A stretch of 64,000 nt of DNA, taken from NCBI RefSeq assembly GCF_000372725.1, contig NW_005194698.1, positions 323,893 through 387,892 on the forward strand, given 5' to 3'. A model generated the notes under the pieces. That model did not search any database. It was not told where the DNA came from and worked only from the letters and a program-made list of their open reading frames with translations. The stretch comes from Emiliania huxleyi CCMP1516 (taxonomy: Eukaryota; Haptophyta; Isochrysidales; Noelaerhabdaceae). The position numbers and the translations under genes are program-made. Positions within the stretch are counted from its first letter, which is position 1. Every line of letters begins with the position of its first letter. Positions 30,480 to 40,016 of this stretch are shown here, one piece after another.

Positions 30480-32785
30480 TTTAAAAAGAAAGAAAAAAGA
30501 CAACGCAACGGAGGGATGGGAGGACGGTACGCCGCCACCACACAGGGATTTTAGGGGAGAAGTGTGGTGTTAGCCGTCGCCTACCCTCGGGCGTCTACCA
30601 CTTCCTATCTCTCTCCGCAGTTTATCACCAATTCTTGCAGCGACCTTCATGCCACCTCGCATTCTTCTCACTCTCGTCGTTCTCTCTCCTGCTGTCTCTT
30701 CCCCTGACTCATCGCTCTCCTCGGCCTCGTTCTGAGACGCCGCTGTCGTCTGCCGATCTCTTGCTCTCGCTGCTTCTCTCGCCTTTCTGCGTATATGGGA
30801 GACGCCGGCGTCCACCGTACAGAATTTTCTTTTTTTTTTTGAGAGCGCCTTCGTTGTTAATAGTACAAACCCAATGGTCCTCCGCGAGCGGTCCTTCGTT
30901 GCAGTCGCACACACGCACACGCCACACCGCACCGCGCGCCCGCCCACCGCCCCGCCCAGGCGGGAAAGAGATGAGGGGATGGGACAGCAAAGGAGGAACC
31001 CCAAACACGTATGGGAGGGTTCAGTAATGCGCCACGCTGCCCGGCGTCTCTCACTTTCCGGGACAGCCCCGCCCTTGTGAGGCAGGAAAGTGACGGCTAC
31101 CCCGTACGCCCTGGTGCTGCTACCCCGACGCCGACCGCCCATTCCCCCCTCCTCGTTCCCCCCTCGAATGCTCCGGACCCCGACAAGCCGCCCGACGTTG
31201 GGCCTCTGCCCCGCACGCTCCCGCCCCTCTGCCCCTCACACACACCCAGGCCCGACATGCACTCTGCCCCGCATGCCCCCGCCCCTTCTGCCCCTCGCTC
31301 GCGCCTCGGCCCGACACGCACATACAAGACAAACCCGGCGTCCTGCTCTCAAAAGAAAAAGAAAAAAGGGAATGAGGAGACCAGCGGGGGAGACTCCCCG
31401 CCTATGCAAGCCCCAGAGAGGGGCCGCCATCGCCGAAGCTGTGCCAAAGCATAACTCCAAAACCCGCAGCGGCCCAGGGGGCCTTGGGGGCAGCCTGCCG
31501 GACCGCCGCTGCACGGGGCTAGGCACCAGAAGATGAGTGGAATTGATGAATTGGGCCGTTGTCCGTGCCTCCCCTCTATACGTCAGAGTGGGACCTACGC
31601 CGCGCCGGGAAAGGGGCGCGCCCGGTCCTCGACGGAGCCGCGCGCCCCAAACGACCCAGGCGGCGAGTAGTCGTCCTCGAACCTTCGACATGTAGTTGCC
31701 CATAGTTAGCGCCCGCCCGCCCCCCCCCCTCCGTCGCTTCGCAAAAGAAAAAACAAAATAAAAACAAGCAAAAGAGAAAGCGAAGCCTTAAACGATTGCG
31801 TAAACGGCGTCACAAAGCCCGCCGGTTTTGATCGACAATCGTGAGATTGACCGCCGTCGACCAGAGAATGGCAGACGATGCGTCAGCTTGTGCGGCGCTC
31901 GCGCCGCGCAGGCTGGCCCATCGAGGGCACTCTCTGGCGCTGTCCGGGCCAAGCGCGGCGCCGCGCATGCTGCGTGCCACTCGCCGTGGCTTGCGGTGCA
32001 GCGCCACTGCAGCCTCGAAAACGTCGCGCACAGCACCAGCATGCTGCCCACCAGGCAGCAGAGTGCTGCACCGGCGTGCAGCGGACGCTGCGGCGCTGCG
32101 GCACCGCCTCCCCGCCCTGTCCACGGAGCAGGCTAGCGGCGGCACGGCCTTCCACCAGCTGCAGGAGGTGCGCACTTCCCGGTGGAAGCACAGGATGCTC
32201 CCTCCGCATACGCAGCTTTGCGCAGCGCAGCGTACGGGCCACGCCACGCAAAGCCGACCCTCAGTCTGCCCAAGAGGCTGTCTGCGGAAGGCCTGGCAGC
32301 GTGTACTCGCCTCCTCCGCGGCCATGCCCTCCGCCCGGGCGAGCGAGGAGCGGGGACACAACCATTTCTGGAATCGTGTGGGCCCCCGCCCCCGCTTTTT
32401 CATTTTCTTTTTGATACCAAAAGCTAGGCCCACAACGCCCTCTATGTTGGGTCAAGGGCGCCTACAAGAGATGCCTTTCGGGGCCCAGAGACAAAACTTC
32501 TGATGCCATGCGTGACCTAGTAGTGTCCCACGTTGGAACCAGGTGTGGTGTGGGCGCGAGAATAGCTCCGCCGTTCATGGAGGCAACCGATACGAGTCGA
32601 CTGGTGTGCGTGTCGTCGTGGTTTCGTATCAAGAATACTCACTCACTCACACCCCATCCCCAGGGCCTCCAGGGCTCGCACCTCAACCTCTCACAGACCA
32701 GCGCACAGCGCCATACTCGAGTAGGACGTATTTTCGTCTCATAACAAGGCTGTGAGCGTCGGGCTGGTTGGTGGTTAGGTTCTCG
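30480..32785. other. long stretch without a confident gene
   Basis: Open frames on both strands are present (for example 31810-32433 minus and 31841-32503 plus) but overlap each other and show no recognisable domain. The stretch 30830-30840 is a T-tract; CTCTGCCCC / CCCGACA words recur at 31200-31320. Confidence 0.5.
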
Positions 32786-32891
<106 letters not shown>

Positions 32892-33192
32892 TTTAGCAAT
32901 GTTGTTTGTGTGTGTGTGGCCAATGGCAGTTATCAGTTGTGCGGCCGTCGGCCGCGGATCGTCTCTGCCTCGGCGGCTGCTGCGCGAATGGAGGCCCAGT
33001 CAGCAGCTCGGGCGGGCAACTCCCAACTACATCAAGCCTGGGCTAAACCAGGCGTGATTGATGGAACCACGTCGGTGAAAAACGAAAAATTACCGCCCCG
33101 CGAGACCTCGATAGCGGAGTGCTCAAGGCGCTCTTTTTGATTGAATATAGTACCCCACGTTCCCCGGACGGTCTTTGCCTGACATCCACACG

Positions 33193-33372
33193 ATGGCAGA
33201 CCTGGTGCTTATCTTGCGCCACGATGATGGGAGCCTCGAGGCCGTCAACGTCTCTCAGATTCTCTCGCTTGAGACCGTGCCAGAGTCCTTCTCGTGCGCA
33301 CCCGACTCACCGCACGTTGGTCCACGATCACCGTTGGTGTCGCCGGACTCGCGATCCATCGGGCCTGGATGA
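33193..33372 (+). CDS. possible small hypothetical protein or first exon
   Basis: From the ATG at 33193 a 59-residue frame starts MADLVLILRHDDGSLEAVNV and continues with a Pro/Ser-rich stretch to TGA. The beginning looks like a beta-rich folded segment. No family recognised. Confidence 0.25.
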   Translation: MADLVLILRHDDGSLEAVNVSQILSLETVPESFSCAPDSPHVGPRSPLVSPDSRSIGPG

Positions 33373-33873
33373 GCAATGCTATGCCCGCGGGGCTAGCCTG
33401 TTGCCTCTACTCCGCGTCGGCGCCCCGACGCGTGGGACGCATGTGGCTCCTTAGCTTTGCGCGGCGTTTGCGCGACCCAACGTGGCTGGGTTGTCTAGAG
33501 GCAGCACGAGGCGAGCGAGCTGAGCAACCGAGCTCATGGTCGATGCGGAGGATCCTGCCTCCTCCCTGTAGCTAGTTAGAACCACCTTGAGAGAGCGAGA
33601 GAGACCGCCACCGCCCGGCATGCTGCCCGGCCCTCTGTGAGTGCCCGCTGGCGCTGCGCGTGGCTGCTGTGAGCTTCCGCTCACTCTCGCTGTTTCGGAC
33701 TGCGCCCGTGGACAGGGGGAGGTGCTGCAGTGCGCGACCGTGGCACGGCAGAGGCCAGGCCCACTGTGCGTGCACGGGCTGTGTCAATATTACAATAATA
33801 GAAAAGCTGACGTGATGGCTGATGCTGATGGTGTAAAGCAGCCGTAGTGCGTGTGAAGAGAACACATAAAACT

Positions 33874-34027
33874 GCGCGCAACAAAAGTACCTCTCCAGGA
33901 CGCGCAGAGGCAGCTGCGACCCAGCCGATTGGACGGCGTCACACCGCGCCACCTGCTGTGTGACGCCGTCTACTCGGCGGGGTCGCAGCTGCCTCTGGAA
34001 GGCACCGAGAGGTACATTTTTCGCGCA
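33874..34027. repeat. 154-bp near-perfect hairpin (foldback)
   Basis: The left half reads inward from GCGCGCAACAAAAGTACCTC through GAGGCAGCTGCGACCC and GACGGCGTCACAC. The right half returns as GTGTGACGCCGTC, GGGTCGCAGCTGCCTC and GAGAGGTAC to CGCGCA. Arms of about 70 bp leave a loop of under 20 bp. It has the form of a MITE or a structured RNA. Confidence 0.8.
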
Positions 34028-34285
34028 ATGGTCAAAATCAAGGTTTTGTAACGCGGGCTGTGCCACAGTGAAATGGCACTAGCCTGGGCCACAGACCCGC
34101 TCGGGCGCGAGAAACCGTGGGAAGCGTGAGCGTGAACTCGCGCGGCGGTGCGTCTCCAGCGGCGACGAGACGAGTTGTAGCTTGTACATACATACCGTAC
34201 TAGCGAGGCGAGAGCGAGACAGAGACTCTAACGTCTAAGCCCCCCAAAATACCACACGGCTGCATCGTGCTCGCGATCGCCTCTC

Positions 34286-37200
34286 CTATCCTGCTCCTTC
34301 CGCCCCCAGCCTCCTCGGCGGCGTCGACGGCGGCGCAACCTCGGGCGGACGCTCCGCCTCGGGCGGCCTTGGCAGCTCGGCCGCCCCCGTCGCGCGCGCG
34401 ATGGCGGCGGCGGCGTCGTGCCTCGCTCGGACGAGCGACTGCTCCAGCTCGGAGATGCGCCGCAGGTGGTCCGCGTGCTCGCCTTCGATCCGCGCCTGCA
34501 CGAGGCCGCGCCGCCTGCGCTGCCACAGCGGGCCCCACCGCCCGAAGCCCGCAGCCGGCCGGCCGCTCCCGCTCTCGCCTCCGCCGCTCCCGCTCTCGCC
34601 GCCGCCACTCTCGCCGTCGCCGCTACCGCCGCCACTATCGCTGCCACCGCCGCCGCCGTTGCCGCCGCCGTGCGTCTGCATCTCGCGGCGCAGCACCTCC
34701 GAGGCGATGAAGGTGCAGAAGCGGTCCGCGTACTCTGCGGGCGGCAGCGCCGAGATGCCTGCTCTCACGCGTTGGGCGTGTGAAAGGGGTGCCGCTCTCC
34801 GGGGGGTGCCGGCGGGCGGCGGCGCGGAGGTGCCGTCGGCGTCTGCGGGTCGGAGGAGGGCGCGGTAGCCGAGGCTGAGGAGCAGCCGCTGCACCTTCCA
34901 GCGGAGCGAGTGGCGCTCGAGCACGTCGATTATGCCGAAAAAGTAGACGCACTGGCGGTCCGTCGACGCAACGCCGCCCTGCTCGAGCAGCGCCGCCAGC
35001 CGGCCGCCGCTGCCATCGACGCGGTGGATGCCGACGAGCAGCGAGTAGTCGAGCGCGCCTGTTGAGTACTTCACTAGTCTAGCACGGCTGATCGATTAAG
35101 CAGCGAATAGTCGAGCGCGCCTGTTCACAGCAAGCATGTGTGAAGAGGCGACGCTCGTGCCGGGGGGGGGGGGGGGGAGCAGGGCCGAGCGCGCCTTGCT
35201 CGGCGAGGAAGGCGGCGTCGGCGGCGACCATCTCCGCGAGCGCCGCCTTGTCGCCCTCAGAGACCTCGACGGACATCGAGATGTCGAGCCACTAATTAAC
35301 TAATTAATTAATCACTAATTAAGCCATAGACCTCGACGGACATCGAGATGTCGAGCCACTCCCAGTCGCGTAGCGTGCCTGCTCACGGCCCGGCGGTGTG
35401 AAGAGACGCTGTTCACACCCGGCGAGCCACTCCCCAGTCGCGTAGGAGACGCCGTACGCGCACGCCGCGCCCGCCTCGCCCGCCTGCGCGTATTGGTTCC
35501 GGGCCGGTGATGCAACCGAGGTGTGCAGCCGTGACGGAGACTGAGAGGGGCAGCCTAGGTGCGGCCGAGGTGCGGCCGAGGTGCGGCCGAGGTGCAGCCG
35601 AGGGGCAGCCGAGGTGCAGCCGAGGTGCAGCCGAGGTGCAGCCGAGGGGCAGCCGAGGGGCAGCCGAGGTGCGGCCGAGGGGCAGCCGAGGGGCAGCCTA
35701 GGGGCAGCCGAGGGGCAGCCGAGGGGCAGCCGAGGGGCAGCCGAGGGGCAGCCGAGGGGCAGCCGAGGGGCAGCCGAGGGGCAGCCGAGGGGCAGCCGAG
35801 GTGCGGCCGAGGTGTGGCCGAGGGGCAGCCGAGGGGCAGCCTAGGGGCAGCCGAGGGGCAGCCGAGGGGCAGCCGAGGGGCAGCCGAGGGGCAGCCGAGG
35901 GGCAGCCGAGGGGCAGCCGAGGGGCAGCCGAGGGGCAGCCGAGGTGCGGCCGAGGGGCAGCCGAGGGGCAGCCGAGGTGCGGCCGAGGTGCGGCCGAGGT
36001 GCGGCCGAGGTGGTGCGTAGACCTGAGCATGGATCTGGTGCAGCGCGCGCGCGGTAAGTGCGCGCCGGTTGGCGGTGGCGCCCTTGAGATCGAAGGTGAG
36101 CCTGTTCACAGCTGCGGCTATGAACAGACGCTGCAGGTCGGCGGCGGCGCAGCCCGTGAGGCCAGAGGCGCGCCACGGCTGGACGGGCACAAAGTTGCGC
36201 ATCACGACAAAGTACACCTGTTGGCCGAGAGGTGTGGGGAGGTGTGGGGAGGTGTGGGGAGGTGTGGGGAGGTGTGGGGAGGCGTGGGGAGGCGTGGGGA
36301 GGTGTGGGGAGGTGTGGGGAGGTGTGTGGGGAGGTGTGGGGAGATGTGGGGAGGTGTGGGGAGGTGTGGGGAGGTGTGGGGAGGTGTGGGGAGGTGTGGG
36401 GAGGTGTGGGGAGGTGCGGGGAGGTGTGGGGAGGTGTGGGGAGGTGTGGGGAGGTGTAGCGCCTTGCCCGAGTAGCGCCACGGCATACGTAGGGAGTGGC
36501 AGCCGAAGTAGGCGATCAGGGAGCGGCCTTCCGGCGGCGTGCGACTCGAATCAATGAATGAGTGAACCGAGAGTACGGAACTACTTACTCGCGTGTGGAG
36601 GCCTCCTCTCGACGCGACGTGCGACTCGTACGCGGGTAGCATCGCCATCAGAACCTGGCGGTGTGCGCGCGGGACCGGCGCTCATGCGTGGCCAGATATG
36701 GGAAGATATGGGGAGATATGGGGAGATATGGGGAGATATGGGGAGATGTGGGGAGATATGGGGAGATATGCAGACCGGCTCTCACGCGTGGCCACACGAC
36801 GTTGGGACAGCGGGGTGTCCAGCGGGTGTGGGGAGATATGGGGAGATATGGGGAGATATGGGGAGATGTGGGGAGATGTGGGGAGATATGGGGAGATATG
36901 GGGAGATATGGGGAGATGTGGGGAGATGTGGGGAGATGTGGGGAGATGTGGGGAGATATGGGACAGCGGGGTGTCCAGCGGGTGTGGGACGAGTCTCCAG
37001 GTGTGTACGATGGTAGCAGCAGCTATCCTCTCCTGCTTCTCGGCGCGGCTGATCTGCTTGACGATGTACTGCGAGGCGAGCGGCGCGACGCCGCCCCGCC
37101 CGCCGCGCGGCTGCTGCAGCACGCGGTAGAAGAAGGCGCCTGTCCCCAGCCTTCGCCCCGTGAGGGGGAGGCTCTTCACACCTCTGCCGCACGCGGCGGA

Positions 37201-39741
37201 AGAGGGCGCCCGAAGCGCCCTCGGAGAGCGATTCCTTCAGCCGGCGGCGCCTGTCCACAGCCCGCCCCCCTGTGGAAGAGACGCTCTTCACACCTCGGAG
37301 AGCGACTCCTTCAGCCGGCGGCGCCTGTCCACAGCCCGCCCCCCTGTGGAAGAGACGCTCTTCACACCTCGGAGAGCGGCTCCTTCAGCCGGCGGCGCCT
37401 GTCCACAGCCCGCCCCCCTGTGGAAGAGACGCTCTTCACACCTCGGAGAGCGACTCCTTCAGCCGGCGGCGCCTGTCCACAGCCCGCCCCCCTGTGGAAG
37501 AGACGCTCTTCACACCTCGGAGAGCGGCTCCTTCAGCCGGCGGCGCCTGTCCACAGCCCGCCCCCCTGTGGAAGAGACGCTCTTCACACCTCGGAGAGCG
37601 ACTCCTTCAGCCGGCGGCGCCTGTCCACAGCCCGCCCCCCTGTGGAAGAGACGCTCTTCACACCTCGGAGAGCGGCTCCTTCAGCCGGCGGCGCCTGTCC
37701 ACAGCCCGCCCCCCTGTGGAAGAGACGCTCTTCACACCTCGGAGAGCGACTCCTTCAGCCGGCGGCGCCAGTGCGAGCCGAGCGTGGACAGGTCGTCCGG
37801 GAACGCGTGCGCGTACGTGGCGGCGGAGACGCCGAACGCAGCGCGGATGCAGCGGAAGCGGTCGAGCTCGTAGTGTGTCGCCTTGGAGATAGGGGGAGAT
37901 AGGGGGAGAGATGGGGAGAGATGGGGAGAGATGGGGAGAGATGGGGAGAGATGGGGAGAGATGGGGAGAGATGGCAGCCTGCAACGGCACATGCAGCGAC
38001 GGGGCGAGGAGGAGGGAGAGGAGGAGGGCGAGGGCGGCGCAGAGCTGCGTGCCATGCAGCAGCATGTACGCCGACGCGTGCCTGTTCACAGCAGTCTGTT
38101 CACAGCGGTCGTCTTGAAAGCGGCGGCGTTGTCGAGAGCGGCGTGTAGAGCCAGAGGCGCGCTGCCGCATCACGCGTTGCCAATCTCGGCTAGATCTCGC
38201 TGCCTCTCGGCTAGATCTCGCTGCCTCTCGGCTAGATCTCGCTGCCTCTCGGCTAGATCTCGCTGCCTCTCGGCTAGATCTCGCTGCCTCTCGGCTAGAT
38301 CTCGCTGCCTCTCGGCTAGATCTCGCTGCCTCTCGGCTATGCGGCTGCCGCATCACGCGCTGCCGCGCGAGGAAAGTGATTGACGGCGGCGCTCCTCCCT
38401 CCCTCGCGATTGCCGACGAGAGGAGCAGCTGCACGCCTGTTCACAGCGGCGCGGTGTGTGAAGAAGGCGCCCTTCACGGCGAGATGAGGCAGCGGGCGGC
38501 ACACACCGAGGTAGAGGGAGAGGCCGATGCCGACGAAGGCGCCACACGGCACCACGACACATGTGATGCCCAGGAAGAGGAGTGCCGCCTGCATGTGGCC
38601 GATCCCAATCTGACCGGACTGATCATTCACCCACGCAGGCGGCGCAGGCCGCCTGCAGGTTGTGCTTGCCGTACTCGGCCCATATCTCCCCACATCTCCC
38701 CATATCTCCCCACATCTCCCCATATCTCCCCACATCTCCCGCCTGCAGGTTGTGCTTGCCGTACTCGGCCCATATCTCCCCACATCTCCCCATATCTCCC
38801 CACATCTCCCGCCTGCAGGTTGTGCTTGCCGTACTCGGCCCGCGTGGCGTAGAAGAAGGCGCCCGCAGACACGCCCGCCGCAAAGAGCAGGACGAGCAGC
38901 GGGTAGACATAGAGCACCTATTCGAAGCGGGTAGACATAGAGCACTGTGAATAGGACGAGCAGCGCGTAGACATAGAGCACCCGGTGGCGGTGGGGCGCG
39001 AACGGGTTGCGGTAGATGGTGAGGCAATCCACCTAGCACGAAGCCATTCATCCATGCATTGCTAGTCATGTACGGGTCGCGGCAGATGGTGAGGGAGTGT
39101 ACGTAGATCAGCAGCCGCCAGCCGACCGCCGCCGTCTCAAAGACGGAGAGAGTGAGGAGGAGAGGCCACAGGCCCGACGCCTGTAAGAACCAGAACCACA
39201 CGCATCAGAATCATCCTCATCATCCGAGGAGGAGGAGGACACCGGAGGCCCGACGCCTCATTGTGGCCGGGCCTGGGGCCGGGCTCGCCTGGGCAACGCG
39301 ATCAGTCAGTCAATCGGTCTTACACACACGTCGCGGAGGGCGGGCCCACGCGCACACACACGCTGCGCACGAATGGCTCGGGAGCCGACTCGAGGCACAC
39401 TGTGTCGCCGGCTGCATCACTGGGCAACCCGATCCAAAAACACAGTTTTAGGTCACCCCAGTGGTGTGTGGGTGTGCTGTGGTGAGCTGTGCGCTGGGAA
39501 GAGAGGCGTGCGGCGCGCCGAAAAAGAAGAGCGCGACAAAGCAGGCAGACACGAGGGCCTCGCAGAGGGTGGCCCGCTGCACGAGCCATCCTGGCGTGCG
39601 GCGCACCTGCGGCAGAGCGCGGTAGAAGAGCACTACCGCAGCGCACGAGCCGAGAGAGAGGAGCCCGAGCGAGAGGAAGACGTCTCGCAGCAGCGGGTAC
39701 ACGACCGCCCAGCCGTGGCCCTCGGGCGGGTGCCACGGCAT
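34286..39741 (-). CDS. multi-pass membrane (GPCR-like) domain fused to phosphatidylinositol phosphate kinase
   Basis: Minus strand, at least ten exons. The N-terminal part gives membrane segments: [94 protein letters not shown] and [22 protein letters not shown] domain follows: [35 protein letters not shown] (ATP-site strand), [50 protein letters not shown] (the DLKGS-type loop), [12 protein letters not shown] (the MDYSLL motif), [20 protein letters not shown] and [15 protein letters not shown]. PIPKs make PtdIns(4,5)P2 or related lipids. The same fusion type is known as RpkA in Dictyostelium and GPCR-PIPKs in oomycetes. Introns are full of repeats and exon-edge duplications. Start ATG 39741 is tentative; exon joins were read by eye. 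Confidence 0.75.
35037..35125 (-). repeat. 27-bp exon-start duplication around an intron (DYSLL exon)
   Basis: 35037-35063 and 35099-35125 share 26 of 27 bases. On the sense strand both follow an AACAG acceptor and begin GCGCGCTCGACTA. The second copy decays after CTGCT. A third, shorter GCGCGCTCG lies at the upstream exon end (about 35186-35194). Confidence 0.85.
35261..35360 (-). repeat. 33-bp perfect direct repeat flanking a tiny AT-rich intron
   Basis: 35261-35293 and 35328-35360 are identical. Between them is a 34-bp AT-rich segment of TAATTA words, unlike the surrounding GC-rich DNA. The repeat encodes LDISMSVEV of the kinase. Confidence 0.9.
35560..36013 (-). repeat. 11-bp minisatellite GGGGCAGCCGA (intron of kinase fusion)
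   Basis: About 40 copies of GCAGCCGAGGG/GCGGCCGAGGT. Long open frames across it on both strands are artefacts of the repeat. Confidence 0.9.
36097..36132 (-). repeat. 30-nt introner-like insert in kinase exon
   Basis: On the sense strand GCGTCTGTTCATAGCC and GCAGCTGTGAACAG form a 30-nt in-frame insert between DLQ and LTFDLKG. Read as a GC-AG intron it restores the conserved kinase sequence; read through it adds ten residues. Confidence 0.6.
36226..36460 (-). repeat. 10-bp minisatellite GGTGTGGGGA
   Basis: About 23 copies in an intron between [14 protein letters not shown] and VYFVVMRNF. On the sense strand it is a C-rich pyrimidine tract leading to the acceptor. Confidence 0.9.
36698..36964 (-). 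repeat. 10-bp minisatellite GATATGGGGA, in two blocks
   Basis: Blocks 36698-36770 and 36830-36964 of GATATGGGGA/GATGTGGGGA are separated by a unique stretch. The phrase CAGCGGGGTGTCCAGCGGGTGT occurs at both 36807 and 36964. Confidence 0.9.
37184..37770 (-). repeat. 74-bp tandem array of exon plus introner-like unit
   Basis: Seven introner copies (CTGTCCACAGCCCGCCCCCC then TGTGGAAGAGACGCTCTTCA) alternate with eight copies of a 31-bp exon piece encoding [10 protein letters not shown]. Exon copies alternate between GAC and GGC variants, so the array grew in 148-bp dimers. Each unit carries its own splice donor and acceptor. Confidence 0.9.
37886..37974 (-). repeat. 10-bp minisatellite GATGGGGAGA
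   Basis: About eight copies in the intron before the exon encoding [15 protein letters not shown]. Confidence 0.9.
38183..38338 (-). repeat. 21-bp minisatellite of CTCGGCTAGATCTCGCTGCCT
   Basis: Seven copies; the unit is a fusion of the GATCTCGGCTA word seen in the ARB2 intron with TCGCTGCC. Confidence 0.9.
38640..38845 (-). repeat. three copies of a small exon between 10-bp CATATCTCCC arrays
   Basis: A 30-bp piece encoding EYGKHNLQA occurs at about 38650-38680, 38739-38769 and 38810-38840, separated by CATATCTCCC/CACATCTCCC arrays. Only one copy is needed by the protein. Confidence 0.85.
38898..38981 (-). repeat. three copies of a 20-bp exon edge
   Basis: AGCGGGTAGACATAGAGCAC at 38898 and 38926 and a one-base variant at 38962. 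They encode VLYVYPL; two very short spacers (8 and 16 bp) lie between them. Confidence 0.85.
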
Positions 39742-40016
39742 ACGCGTGGAGGAGCGAAGCTCTCTGATCCAGCCTGCACGGCAGCTCAGCAAAGCGCAAC
39801 TTGAGGGCGATGGTTCGGCTCCTCGTGTGTAGGGGACAGGACCGTGAGTCGCGGCAGCGCGCATCCATCCACAGCACTAATGACCGACACCCTGCGGCCG
39901 GAATCTAGGAATTGGATCATACCATGAGGCAGCTGTACGTAGTGCGCACCTACCCTACCCCCTAAGAACCCAGGCCGGTGTCGTGCGGGCATACACGCTG
40001 ATAGCGGAAGCCGGGC

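Noticed and set aside
31810..32503. Opposed frames of over 200 codons on both strands
   Set aside because: They overlap each other, show no domain or exon-like pattern, and the GC-rich background makes such frames common.
35555..36481. Long frames encoding [18 protein letters not shown] or [14 protein letters not shown] repeats
   Set aside because: They are translations of 11-bp and 10-bp minisatellites, open in several frames and both strands.
37184..37770. 74-bp array resembling a CRISPR or satellite
   Set aside because: The units are an exon piece plus an introner, with alternating exon variants and no unique spacers.
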